Shown here one piece after another: positions 17,688 through 27,685 of a stretch of 64,000 nt of DNA. The position numbers were made by a program, and so were the translations under genes. The stretch comes from Prorocentrum cordatum. Its lineage: Eukaryota > Sar > Dinophyceae > Prorocentrales > Prorocentraceae. The notes under the pieces were generated by a model. It had not been told where the DNA came from and did not search any database. It saw nothing but the letters and a program-made list of their open reading frames with translations. The stretch's first letter is position 1, and each line of letters begins with the position of its first letter. The stretch is from NCBI GenBank assembly GCA_963575745.1, contig CAUYUJ010017995.1:73501-137500 (forward strand), in the 5' to 3' direction.

Positions 17688-17853
17688 GAGCTGCCGCCAG
17701 AAGGTGTGCACACCCACGGCTCCGGAGTGTCGTGCCCTGGGATCTCGAGGAGTGGTGGATGTGGATAGTCGGTGCCCACATATCCACCACTCCGCGAGCC
17801 CTGAGGGCACGGCCCCGCGGCAGTGGACGTGGACACGTCCTGGCGGCGCCGAG
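17688..17853 (+). repeat. 166-bp GA-AG intron built on an inverted repeat
   Basis: The join SPGK|EPRWEGIENRRW restores an uninterrupted CBM20, so the intron is 17688-17853 with a GAG donor and a GAG|G acceptor (GAG is repeated at both ends). Its centre is an imperfect hairpin: CTCGAGGAGTGGTGGAT near 17742-17758 against ATCCACCACTCCGCGAG near 17782-17798, with GTGCCCT and AGGGCAC extending the arms. Hairpin introns of this kind resemble introner-type transposable introns known from algae including dinoflagellates. Confidence 0.7.
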
Positions 17854-18442
17854 GAGCCCCGCTGGGAGGGCATCGAGAACAGGCGCTGGGGTGCGGCCGG
17901 CGCCCCGGTCGGCGTCCACATGTTCGACCGCACGGGCGTGGAGCGCGCCAAGCGGCCGCCGGGTCAGGGCCGGGTGCTTGCGGCGGGCGGCTCGTCCATC
18001 GACGAGTTCGTCGCCCACGTCGCGGAGGAGGACCGGTCGCGCTCCAGCTACCGGCTGAAGCTGGAGCTGCCCCGGCAGCTGCTGGAGGAGGACCGGCTGG
18101 GCTCGCTCGGCGAGCTGGCCTGCCTTCAGGCCTACCTGACCTTCATCGCCAGTGGGCAGATCGTCTGCAAGGAGGACGGAGGGCACCATCGGCCGAACGC
18201 GGCAGCGAAGGCCGCTCAGGTGGTCACCGAGGCGCTGTGGGACGTGGCGAAGCAGGGGGACGCAGAGCTCTTCGTTGCACGGCGGATATTCCCGTCGCTC
18301 CCGTCCTTCAGCGACGAGTTCACCTGCGCGGTTCCCATGACCCGGATCCGGGACATCGCGCATCGCAACGACATCCCGAAGGACATTAAGCTCTACATCA
18401 AGCACGAGATTCAGAACAAGCTACACCGGTGCGCTGACCCTG
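17854..18442 (+). CDS. Dikinase segment 3: end of CBM20 and start of the PWD helical region
   Basis: Opens with EPRWEGIENRRW, the CBM20 end. It continues with a linker (GVHMFDRTGVERAKRPPGQG) and the conserved PWD region: SLGELACLQAYLTFIASGQI, CKEDGGHHRPNAAAK, ELFVARRIFPSLPSFSDEFT, VPMTRIRDIAHRNDIPKDIK and IKHEIQNKLHRCADP. The GELACLQ, EDGGHHRPN and RIRDIAHRNDIP blocks are shared by all GWD and PWD proteins and identify the family with little ambiguity. CBM20 in place of CBM45 favours PWD/GWD3 over GWD1. The exon end at 18442 follows from the family alignment (DP|GDLV) and gives a GC donor. Confidence 0.9.
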
Positions 18443-18849
18443 GCGAGCAGCGTGGTGGCGTAGCGCTCACCCCCTCGACCTCTTCCTTGTTGCGGGGCGG
18501 AGCGCAGCAGGAGAGGCCTCCCTCTGCCCTCCCCTCCTTTTCGCTAGTGGCACGTCATCCGGGGAGGAGGGGGAATGGAGGGGACAGGGGGAGACGGAGG
18601 TGAGACTGGGATGAGGCATTGGGTATCAAAGACCGGGATGGAGGAGGCGAGGGGAGAGTGCAGAAAGGAAAAGGTAAGGAGGCGGATGAAAAAGAAGGGC
18701 GCGTGTAGTCAGACCAACGAGGGGTTCCATTCCTACGCCCCCTACACGCAACCCTTGGCCAGGTCCCTGGGGCGCGCCCCCTCGTAGATCTTCTGCTGAG
18801 CTGCTGCTTCCGCAGCCGCTCTTGCGGGTAGGATGGCGCGCCTGCCCAG
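18443..18849 (+). other. Dikinase intron (407 bp, GC-AG)
   Basis: Begins GCGAGCAGCG and ends CTGCCCAG before G. The frame is broken by stops inside, and the join restores the family sequence HRCADPGDLV. Only non-coding sequence seen, with a purine-rich middle (~18570-18700). Confidence 0.8.
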
Positions 18850-18941
18850 GCGACCTCGTGAAACTTGACAGGCTGGTGGAGCGGATCGACCGGGAGGGCG
18901 GCTACTCCGAGGGGTTCGTGCACGAGATCCACATTTTCCAG
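18850..18941 (+). CDS. Dikinase segment 4
   Basis: 92 bases coding GDLVKLDRLVERIDREGGYSEGFVHEIHIFQ-type sequence (31 residues), ending in phase 0 with CAG|GT. It aligns without gaps to the plant PWD segment that follows the LHR(C/N)AGP motif, including the YSE and FV-x2-I-x-IF pattern. The next residues of the protein are 13.8 kb downstream. Confidence 0.85.
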
Positions 18942-18954
18942 GTCCCCTCCTTCC

Positions 18955-19007
18955 CCCTTCCTCCTCCTCCTCCTCTTCCTCCTCCTCCTCCATCTCCTCC
19001 TCCTTAG
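18955..19007. repeat. (CTC)n tract at the 5' side of a decayed LINE
   Basis: CTCCTC runs with TTC and ATC interruptions ending CTCCTCCTCCTTAGG. The two other LINEs in this window also begin next to CTC tracts in their own sense direction. Confidence 0.85.
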
Positions 19008-19254
19008 GCCCGAACCGTCGGAGGCATTTCCTGGCGGTGCGTTGTGTTTCTGGCGATTTTGAATTTTTCCCAGTCAGATCTCCGTGGGCCTAGCGCGCCA
19101 GCCGCTAGTCCAGTGGCCAGCCGCGATTCCAAGAGACGAGCCAGAAGGAGCCTGGCACAGACGAGCCAGACAGCGCAGGACTGACGACCGTTTGTTGTTG
19201 AGAGTTGCCGCTGCACAAACTCGTCTTCTAAGTCATCATTCTGCCCAACGTCAG

Positions 19255-20300
19255 ATGCAAGACAATTGGCTGTGTGAGATATGTGGCCCTGTCTACCCCC
19301 TTGGCTGTCAGTTTTGTACGGGGTGTATGCCCGATCAGTCCAATTCGTTGCTTAGTGGCCGTGGACAAGCACTCAATCTATCTAACGTTCCTTCTCGGCA
19401 GCGCCCCAGTGAGGCGGTGCAGTTTCCCAGTCAATCGGTGCCCATGGCGTACGGTATGGTTCGAGATCCGTGGGTGAGGCAACAGTAGTCGGACGAGCAA
19501 CAGCCTACTCAGCGGAATACAGCCAGACGATTTTCCAGAGGACGAAGGAACCAGCCAGATCGTATGAGACAGAGATCGTCGTCAGTCACTTTCGTAGACG
19601 AGGAAGAGGATTCCAATCAAGGATCTTCCCCGCTCAACAGTCTTCCTGCCCTCCCCGCTCATGATGTCTATCATCTTCGCTTCCCACAGCTGCCAGAGGA
19701 TAATGCATCCGATGCAGAGAGGAAGCAGTCTATTTCGCGGAGGAGAACAGACATGAAAGTTTTGGCGGCAGCCATTCGCATGAAGGGGACGGCCGGCGAC
19801 GCAGGAGAGGAGGAGCGAGAGTGGTACTCCGTCCTGTTGACTGCAATACACCTCTGCCGCCCTTAGGAGCAGCAGAAGGAGCGCCAGCGGGCTGCATTGC
19901 AGCGATCGCAGGCGCGCATGGATTCGCAGGATCAGGCCATACTAGCCAAGGAACTCGAGCTCGACGCCCTTCGTGCACAGAGAGAAATTTCAGGCACCAG
20001 CAGGCGTTGGCGGAAATCGAGAGCATGGAGCCGACCGATCAAGAGCCTCAGGGGGAGCCAGCGGCCACGATGGAGACCGATCACGAACAGGTGGACAATA
20101 CAAGAAGGATAATGCCGACGAGCGCTATGCCTGCTACGCCTCTTGTGCAGCCAGCCCAGGTCATAGACTTGTCGGTTGTGCAGGCGCAGATCTCGAGCCT
20201 TTCGAGGAACCTGATTGCGTTCAGGAGCGTATCGATTCCAGTGTGAACAGCCTTGGCACGCAGTTCAACACATTGAACGCCAAGCACGAGGCGCTACTGG
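19255..20300 (+). pseudogene. Decayed LINE: ORF1 (gag-like) remnants
   Basis: ATG at 19255 begins MQDNWLCEICGPVYPLG followed by CQFCTGC, a cysteine cluster close to the one in ORF1 of the LINE at 26.4 kb. The reading continues through frame changes near 19490, 19865 and 19990. It passes through an acidic/Ser-rich stretch (SVTFVDEEEDSNQG), a helical block (RTDMKVLAAAIRMKG) and a coiled-coil-like run (EQQKERQRAALQRSQARMD, KELELDALRAQ). An in-frame TAG at ~19864 and the shifts show it is dead. Assignment as ORF1 rests on the Cys cluster, the coiled coil and the endonuclease downstream. Confidence 0.5.
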
Positions 20301-20449
20301 CGGCGACGAGGTTCCCGCCGCAGGGCATGATTCTGCCACCTCGGTTTCTGATGCCAGCTCAGTTGCCCGTGGCAGGGACACCACTGGCCTTTTCGGCCGT
20401 GCCTGCGTCAGCCGCTGCAGGAGTGCTCGACTCGGATGCTCTGTCTATT

Positions 20450-20755
20450 CCCCCTGCCCATGCTGCTAGTTTGGCGGCAGAGACTGTCGCTATGATTTGG
20501 ACCACCTCATGGGCCTTGCAGTCCAACTGCGAAGATTTTAACTTTCACGTTTGTAGTCTTGCGGTTGTCAATGCAGCAGCAGGTGAAGGTGGATTGCCAG
20601 ACATTGCGGGCCTGTCCAGATGCCTTCGATCCCTACCCCCCGCTCTGCAAGTCTGTTCCCCTACTTCCTTCCACCGCGTCCGGTCCCACCTGGGGGATCC
20701 TCTTAATGAGATGGCAGATGCCCTTTGCGTTTTAAGCTGCCCTGAAGTTTGTTGA
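20450..20755 (+). pseudogene. Decayed LINE: RNase H-like domain
   Basis: The frame gives HAASLAAETVAMIWTTSWAL, which aligns with the AE-x2-A-(L/I)-x-WA helix of LINE RNase H, and after ~55 residues FHRVRSHLGDPLNEMADAL, the terminal H-V-x-S-H-x-G-x-P-x-NE-x-AD block. The central catalytic Asp is not evident (VCSLAVVNAAAGEGG where DS is expected). The domain ends at the TGA at 20753-20755 and lies upstream of the endonuclease, which is the reverse of the order in the LINE at 26-32 kb. Confidence 0.5.
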
Positions 20756-21019
20756 GTTCCCCCTGTGTGTCCCTAGACCCCTTGGGCGTCTAACCTTCGA
20801 GCTGCCGAGTGGGCGTGGATGGATGTGCTGGATATGCGCACTCGTGTCCAATTCCCCAGACTGTGCCAATGCAATTTCGTTCTTGTCTCTGATGCTCTGA
20901 GCGCGAGGGGCATTTGCCCGCCTCGCATCTCCCCTCGCGGCTCTCAGCATGACCCCCCTTTAGCGAGGACTGCGATCGGAGGTTCTGCTACTGTCCTGTC
21001 CCGCGGATTTGTGCCGCAG

Positions 21020-21830
21020 TCCAAGCTAGATATAAGAATGGCTTTCGCCAATGTGTTGAGTTTGCGTGCATCAGGGGCTGGCAAGAAGGTGACAGTCGGG
21101 CTCTATGCGTCGGTTAGGCCGCGGATGTTGGCGGCCCAGTTCGAAACGGCCAATATACTAGTTGCTGGTGCCGCAAAATCGAAGTTCCCAGGCAAGGCTG
21201 GGCTGAGATTGGCAACTTCCTCGTCGTGCATGGACCTGCCACCCCCCGGGGTGTGGCTCCGCCAGCGCGTCCTTTTGGTCCCTAACCTACCAGACAGTGC
21301 GGTCAAAAGGCATGTAGTCACCGCTGCCGTGGCCGAGCCTACCATGCTCGTCGTTAACGTTGCGGTTGGCTCGGTTTCGCGTTCCTTCTGCGGGGGTCAT
21401 GCTCCACATTCCAAGCATGACAAGGGGGGCATCGAGGCTTGATGGAACAGGTTCGCTAGCGTTGTTCAGGAAACCTCGGAGGCCACCCCCTTTACTTTCC
21501 TGCCGTGGGATGCCAGTGCCACCGTTGGGGGCATTCCGTCAGAAGCAGTCGGGCCCATCGCGCGAGATAGTGCACATTTTAACGGGGCATGCTTCCATAG
21601 GTTCCTCCTCGCGTGCTCGTTTATGCTTCCAGCGAAGTCCTCAGGTGACCCGCTTGCCTCTAAAACTTGGACCCCGACACGAGGAGGCGTGGCGACGAGG
21701 AGGATTGATTCCGTTTCAGTCCCCGCTGCGTTGAGTATGCTTGCCGCCAGCCATGTTGTCAACAGAAGCGTCGAGCTGGCTATCGCCAGGCCTGATCATG
21801 TCCTTGTTCAATTAGATTTCCGCATGCCCA
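21020..21830 (+). pseudogene. Decayed LINE: APE-type endonuclease domain
   Basis: KLDIRMAFANVLSLRASG opens the domain (the NVLSL first strand). PRMLAAQFETANILVAGAAKSKF corresponds to the QE-x-R helix, with the catalytic Glu apparently lost. After one frame change, LASKTWTPTRGGVATRRIDSVSVP and ARPDHVLVQLDF supply the RIDxVxVP and DH blocks. The frame changes near 21440-21610. In the family this enzyme nicks target DNA to prime reverse transcription; here it is a broken relic. Confidence 0.6.
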
Positions 21831-23420
21831 TGCCGGACTTCAGGCCTTTCCAGGGGGTCGTTTCCTCTGGGCCACGGCTGGATTGCTCGAAGCTGGCGGG
21901 CCCAGGGGGGCAAGCTGATTTTGCTCGTTTTATTGAACGGCCCCCCGAGCCTGATTGGTCTGTCTGTCCGTCTCGACATTGCTCGATTGTGTCGCAATAT
22001 GCGCGGCTAGGTGTGATCCAGTTCTTTGAAATAGTTCATGGAACGAAGGCCGCGGGATTTTCAAACAGCACACGGGAGCAGGTTCTAGCTCTTCATAGGT
22101 CAAGAAGAGCGTTGGCACAGATGCGTGGGTTGGCGGCCCAGCTATGGGCGCGCGTCGTCTTGTGGGCTTGGCGCCTGTCCTGTGCCATCCCTACCAGGCT
22201 GCCATCTTGCAAAGTTCTATACGCTTCGCGTATTCCCACCAGCTCGGCATTTTGTCCCTGGCATGTGCATGCGCCACTGCGTGTGTTGTCCGCTGGAGTC
22301 TGCGGCAATCTCGCGCCAATTTACATCGTACCGCGCCCCCGGACGTTGTGCCCCCTCCATGTCCCTCGCTTTGGAGCCGCGAACCAAAAAAGTACCCCCA
22401 CCAGCTCCGTAGCCTTTGGCTCAAGGGCCGCCTGCTTTCTCTCTGGCATCTTTTCGCGCGAGCTTTCAGCCGCGATCTTCATGACATCGGGGGCGGGCTA
22501 CGTGACTCCCTGATTCCGCCTATGCCGAGTCGGGCCAACGACTTGGCAGCCTTGGTTCGCATCCTGGAACAGTGGCGATTTGGGCGCACCCGGAACGTCG
22601 ACGACGAGTACTGCCGCCTGCATCGGGACAGCCACCCAGCGCACCTGGACCACAGCGCTTTGCTAGGCTGGTGCCTGCCATCCCCGAGCGAGACGGCCAC
22701 TCTGGTTCGCGCACAGCTGGGCCGTGACAGTTATCGACGGGCTCGGCGCGTCCATGGACGTACCAGTGCTGCTCGGCATCCGCGCGGCCCAATGACGGCC
22801 TCTCAGGAATCGGGCCCCCGCTGGCAGACTGCGCATCGCCTCGGCGCCGAGGCCCCCGCTTTCCATCCTTGCGGCCCCGAGGCGACCCGTTGTTTGCCTA
22901 GCATCAGGTGGCAGAGCTCAGTGGCGGACTGGATGCTGGACTCGGCGGGTGGCGTGGTAAGGCTGTTCGAGTGCTGCAACGTGCTGTCCGCGTTTCTCAG
23001 TGTAGACGACGAGCCTTGCGCCTAGTCCCGGAGGCGCTGCCACGGCGAGCCATTGACGCATCGTTTCTCCCGCCCCCTCCGCGTCTGGACTGCGCGGGCT
23101 CGCGACAGCCGCGCTGGCCATCCAGAGACGCGTCCTGAGTTTCTTGCGGCAGCGGGCGGTGGCGCCACTCCCTGGAGACGGTCCAGCCGAAGGCGACCAT
23201 GCAGCAGTCTGTCGGCGGCCCCCGCGGTTGGCAATCGCTCGGGCGCAGCCGTGCCGCCGTGAAATGCAGTGCCCGTGGCTTGCTTCTGGTGCGTGCCGAT
23301 TCTGGCATTCACCTCAGGAGCAACCGAGACTGATGGCGCCCCGACTGCTGTTGTACAGGATCCTCGCTGCAGGTGAGACGAACGTGGGCTACGACGCGCT
23401 GTTCCGTTCATAGGCTCAGC
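21831..23420 (+). pseudogene. Decayed LINE: region downstream of the endonuclease
   Basis: Fragments such as QVLALHRSRRALAQMRGLAAQLW and LFARAFSRDLHDIGG look like the linker and early RT region of LINE ORF2, but no RT catalytic motif (YxDD) is visible and frames switch often. The piece CCGTAGCC-TTTGGCTCAAG at 22407-22425 resembles the spliced leader with two bases missing and is probably chance. The 3' end of this LINE is not identified. Confidence 0.35.
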
Positions 23421-25389
23421 AGGCCCAGTCGCGCATTGTTGAACTGAGCGATCCGTGCCTAGAGTCCCTCCGCAGAGCGGAGTTTTTGTGACTAGTTCAG
23501 AGGCCCTCCCAAACATCGCGGCTAGAGCATTGGGGGACAATTCGAGCCATCGTTTCGTCCGTGAGCTGGTTGGGGTCTCGCGGCCGGTTTGTCCCAGGCT
23601 ATCGGTGCTGAAGCTCCGTCTTCGTGGCGATATGATGCGCGACCGCGGGGCGAGTCTCGACGGTGCCGCCGCCGTCCAGCGGCGGGGAGGCATTCCAGAG
23701 CGAGTTGAATGAGTTCCACATCGAGCTCCAGCTGGTTCTAGATCCAACAGTGCACGCCAGGTCCTGCATCCTCCGCGGGCTTCCGTCGTCGAAGTGCGCG
23801 CGGGGTGGGGTTTGGATTTTCTTCAGGCAGGGATCCGCGCTGATCCTGCCGAGCGGCCCGCTCGCCTTACAGAAGTGCAGGCCCTGCAATTCCCCGGCGA
23901 CGCGGAGGCCAGTGCCGCGGAGAACCACCAGGTGGACGCCGCTCATCTTGACAGCCACGGGCGTGCGAGTTTGCAGGCGGACCTGCACGAGTTCTGCCCG
24001 CGGCACGGCACGACGCTGCGGTGCGGCCGCAGCATGGCTCTCCAAGGCGCTCTGACGGCAGCAGCAGCTGGGGAGCTGGACGACACCCTTCGGTTCTACC
24101 AGCCGTCGCCCCAAAACTCTCGAGACAGGCGAGTCTCGGCATCTGGCCCCCTCACACCTCAGCAGAACGTGGTTGGTGAAGCTGGAGCTTGCCGTCATCT
24201 GCTACAACGCCGCGATCGCCATGCGCCATCATCAGCCTCGCAGCTTCCGCGGGCACCACGTCGCGGAGCACGGCGAGGGGAGGCCTCATCGTCGGGTGCT
24301 CGCCCTCAAGGTGGCGAAAACGCGGCGTCACTAGCCCGAGACGCGGGCGTTCGGCGTCGTCGCCGGCGCGGGGGTGGCGACGTCGCCCCTGGCGCAGCCG
24401 CGGCGCAGGAGACCGACCCGGCTGCCGCCGCGATCCCCCTGCTGGAGCACCTGCGGCGCCAGACCTGGCCGACAGCACGCCGGACTCCAGTTCGATGGTT
24501 TCTGGCCGAGAATCACGGCCCGCGCGGCGCGGGCCCCTTGGCTTGCGCCGCTCGCTTTCTGACCCTCGACGTCGGCATGTGTTTCGGCCCGCCGCGGGCT
24601 CGCGAGCAGCAGGCCAGGGCTCCCGACATTTTCCCCCGCCAAGCATTGCGAGTGCTGCAGCCATCTGTGCGAGAAGGGCGGGCAGTGGATGTTCGGGGCG
24701 TCGGCAGTGGCAGCGTGGCGGGCCAGGCGGGGAGCCACGGCAGCAGTGACACGCCAGTGGATGCGGCCGTTAGCCACCCCCCCAGGGAAGACGACGGCGA
24801 CGTGACGTTACGGCTCGACATCGGCGACCACTCTTCACCAGTGCTTGTGGCCGTTAGCCCCCCCCCTGGTGCAGCCGATGGCAGCGCTGTGTCCATGACG
24901 GACGACTGTCCCCGCACACCGGAGGGGACAGCTCGTCAACCCCCAGCAGAGGCCCCCCCGCACGGAGGATACTCGCCTCCACCGCGCGGACGCGTCGCCG
25001 AGAGGGAAGACGACATCACCGGCGCGGCAGCAGGGAGGAACGGCAGTGGCAGCACATCGGTGGGCAGGCATGCGAGGAGTGACGGCAGTGGCAGAGTGAG
25101 CAGGGACGGCAGTGGCGGCATCGAAGGGGGGAAAGGCGCGGGCATTTTGGCGGGAAGAGGTGGAGGGGACTGTGGCGGCAGTGGCAGTTTCAGCTATGGA
25201 GGTCCTGTAGGAGGAATGGGAGGGGACGGCGGTGGCAGCAGCGTGGAGGCTAGGCGGGACGACGGCAGTGGCGGCATGACGACGCTAGTGGGAGCGAGGA
25301 GGGAGGGCAGTGGCGGAGGTGGAGAGGGAGGGCCAGGAGGAGGAGGAGGAGCGAGGAGGGATGGTTTCGGCCAGCGGCGGCTGCCAGCC
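23421..25389. other. GC-rich intronic sequence, no gene recognised
   Basis: A long open frame (23794-25449) crosses this stretch. It is Ala/Arg/Gly-rich and turns into Gly-Ser-Gly repeats after ~24990, where GGCAGTGGC-type triplets dominate. No domain is recognised. It may include the tail of the decayed LINE. Confidence 0.4.
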
Positions 25390-26095
25390 GGCCCTGGCAC
25401 TGCCCAGCGAGATGTTGGGAGCGGAGCTGGTGCGCAGCGTCACATGTGAGAAGGGCGGGCAGCGGCAGCCGGCCCAGGCACTGCTCAGCGAAATGTCGGT
25501 GGCGATGTTGGTGGCCAGCCTCGTGCGAGAAGGGCGGGCAGTGGTTGCTGGCCCGACCGCTGCTCGGCGAGATGTCGGTGACGACGCTGGTGGCCAGCCC
25601 CACGTGCGAGAAGGGCGGGCAGTGGCAGCCGGCCCAGGCACTGCTCAGCGAGATGTTGGTGACGACGCGGGTTGCCAGCCTCACGTGCGCCTAGGGGGGG
25701 CACTGGCAGCTGGCCCAGGCACTGCTCAGCGAGATGTTGGTGGCGACGCTGGTGGCCAACTTCACGTGCGAGAACGGCGGGCAGTGGCAGCCGGCCCAGG
25801 CACTGCTCAGCGAGATGTTGGTGGCGACGCTGGTGGCCAACCTCACGTGCGAGAACGGCGGGCAGTGGCAGCTGGCCCAGAAAGGGCTCAGCGAAATGTC
25901 GGTGGCGATGCTGGTGGCCAGCGTCACGTGCGAGAAGGGCGGGCAGCGTCAGCCGGCCCAGGCGCTGGTCAGCGAGATGTCGGTTGCGATGCTGGTGGCC
26001 AGCCTTGCGGGCGAGAAGGGCGGACAATGGCAGCCGGCCCAGGCACTGCGCAGCGAGATGTTGGTGGCGATGCTGGTGGTCTGCCTTCAAACCTT
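25390..26095 (+). repeat. 81-bp tandem repeat derived from PPR coding sequence (9 copies)
   Basis: GAGATGTTGGTGGCGACGCT-type landmarks recur near 25409, 25490, 25569, 25650, 25731, 25812, 25896, 25974 and 26057. In the main frame each unit reads about SEMLVATLVASLTCEKGGQW followed by QPAQALL, 27 residues. Dinoflagellate PPR proteins typically repeat ISACEKGGQWQ and ALLSEM at 35 residues; these units look like that repeat with eight residues missing. A stop at ~25692 and a one-base shift break the frame, so it is probably a PPR fragment turned minisatellite. Confidence 0.65.
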
Positions 26096-26210
26096 CGTTG
26101 CTGGATGGCCCAGCCTTGCTCTCGAAGTTTTCAATCTAATCGTCCTGCTCCTGTGCTGCCGCTGCTCCTCCTGCTGCTGCTGCTCCTCCTCCTCCTCCTC
26201 CTCGTCCTCC

Positions 26211-26231
26211 CCGTCGCCATTTTGGCTCAAG
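26211..26231 (+). other. Dinoflagellate spliced-leader relic
   Basis: 20 of 21 bases agree with the conserved part of the DinoSL 22-mer: CCGT, then C where the leader has A, then GCCATTTTGGCTCAAG. It sits exactly at the 5' end of a LINE, in sense orientation. In dinoflagellates the leader is added to mRNA by trans-splicing, so a genomic copy outside SL genes marks DNA made from a processed transcript. Confidence 0.8.
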
Positions 26232-26410
26232 ACGGAGCTTACCTCCCGTCCCGACTCCAGAGGCTCGAGGCCGAGGTGGAAGGGCAGCCCCTTCCTGAGG
26301 CCTGGCTGCCTCGGCCAGCTTTGAGGTCCCTGCGGAACCGAAACCATTCCGCTTTCCGTGAGCTCCTGTTGGAGCACCTGGCTCGATCCCATCCAGTGCG
26401 CAGTTGGGAG

Positions 26411-27685
26411 ATGGGCTGGGTCTATGCGCCGTGGACCAAGCAGCAACCACCTCGGCGAGGTGGCCTTGGCCCGCATGCGAAGCAGACGTACAGCGTATGT
26501 GCGATCTGTGGGCACTGGGAGTACGATTTCCATGGACACAAGTGCTGCTCCAAGTGCAAAGGTGAGTACCTCGGCCAGCCGCATGGTGGTGTTCGTGATT
26601 CTGGTGACAAGCGCGGCGTTGGCCGTTGGCGCAAGAGCAGAGGGCATGTGCAAGGCCCTTCGCTTGATGACGAACTTGAGCGGCTGGCAGGCCTTTTCCC
26701 TGAACGTGCTGAAGCTCGTCGTGGTGCGCGCGGCCAACTTCCTCATGCTCCTGGCCCTGAGCCTGTGGCTTCGTCTGACAATGAGTTGGACAGGAAGGTG
26801 GCCAAGCAGCGCACCGCCCTTGCCATGGCAGTTGAGCGAGATTCTAAGGCTGAGCGATTGGCACTTCATGAGGTGGAACAACGTCTGCCGGCGGTCCTAC
26901 GCCATAAGGACGCCCTGGCCAAGGCGGAGGTGGCGCACGCCGAGGCTGTCCAGCATTTGGAGAGCGCCGCCGCTGCCTACAAGGCCGCCTACGAGGAGAT
27001 GGATAATTTCGACCCACTGGAGTTCCGACGGCAGGTTTTGGCTGAAGAACAAGCAGAGCGAGATCTACATGAGCGTGAGCGCCGTGCTGCTGATGCACGT
27101 GCCCATGCTGCCCCTGCCGCAGGTGCTGCTGCCCATGTGGCACCTGGCCCAGGAGGTGTTCAAGATATGCAAGTTGATTGTGATACCCTACCTGCTCGGC
27201 CTGGGCACGTGCAACCCCCTGCTGGTGGCCATCCTGCTGCTGGTGAGGTTGGTGGAGTTGCTGGCCCTGTTCCTGAGCCCCCAGGCATTGTGGGTATGTC
27301 TCGAGAAGAGTTGCAGGATTGGTGCACCAAGAACAACCAGCGTTTCGAGTTCTGGTTGCAGATCAAGGAGTTCAGGACCCACCTGGACCAGGATGCGGCT
27401 TCTGAAGCTCCTTCTGATTTGGGCGATGAAGAGCAGAATCGCGCCGAGCTCGAACAACCCAAGAAGCGTAGCATCGATGCTGCCCTTTCCCCAGAGGACT
27501 TGGACAAGTTCGAGAAGCTCATGCAGGAGCAGTCCCACATCAAGGCCGCCAAGCGCCTCCGTACCGTCCGAGACGGCGCCGCGGCCTCTTTCAACCGTGT
27601 GCTGGAGCAGATGCAGCCTGGTGCCGCTGGACCCGTGCGATCACAAGCTGGCGGTGGGCAAGCATCTGGCCTACAACGTTCCTAG
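26411..27685 (+). CDS. LINE ORF1 (gag-like, Cys-cluster and coiled coil)
   Basis: 424 residues from the ATG at 26411, intact. Near the N-terminus (about residues 22-48) is CAICGHWEYDFHGHK followed by CCSKC, a C-x2-C-x12-C-x2-C pattern that may bind zinc and nucleic acid. A long Ala/Glu/Arg-rich coiled-coil-like region follows (ERDSKAERLALHEVEQRL, HAEAVQHLESAAAAYK, FRRQVLAEEQAERDLHERE). The C-terminal part is acidic then basic (PSDLGDEEQNRAELEQPKKR, AKRLRTVRDG). The ORF is open ~200 bases upstream, giving a short 5' UTR after the spliced-leader relic. The role in RNA packaging is inferred from LINE ORF1 proteins in general. Confidence 0.7.
   Translation: MGWVYAPWTKQQPPRRGGLGPHAKQTYSVCAICGHWEYDFHGHKCCSKCKGEYLGQPHGGVRDSGDKRGVGRWRKSRGHVQGPSLDDELERLAGLFPERAEARRGARGQLPHAPGPEPVASSDNELDRKVAKQRTALAMAVERDSKAERLALHEVEQRLPAVLRHKDALAKAEVAHAEAVQHLESAAAAYKAAYEEMDNFDPLEFRRQVLAEEQAERDLHERERRAADARAHAAPAAGAAAHVAPGPGGVQDMQVDCDTLPARPGHVQPPAGGHPAAGEVGGVAGPVPEPPGIVGMSREELQDWCTKNNQRFEFWLQIKEFRTHLDQDAASEAPSDLGDEEQNRAELEQPKKRSIDAALSPEDLDKFEKLMQEQSHIKAAKRLRTVRDGAAASFNRVLEQMQPGAAGPVRSQAGGGQASGLQRS

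Noticed and set aside
22407-22425. Second spliced-leader relic (CCGTAGCC-TTTGGCTCAAG)
   Set aside because: Two bases are missing in the middle, and it lies inside the coding remains of a decayed LINE rather than at an element or gene start; a chance match is likely.
23794-25449. 551-codon ORF as a host gene
   Set aside because: Low-complexity Ala/Arg then Gly/Ser composition with no domain; it runs into the PPR-derived minisatellite and lies inside the dikinase intron.
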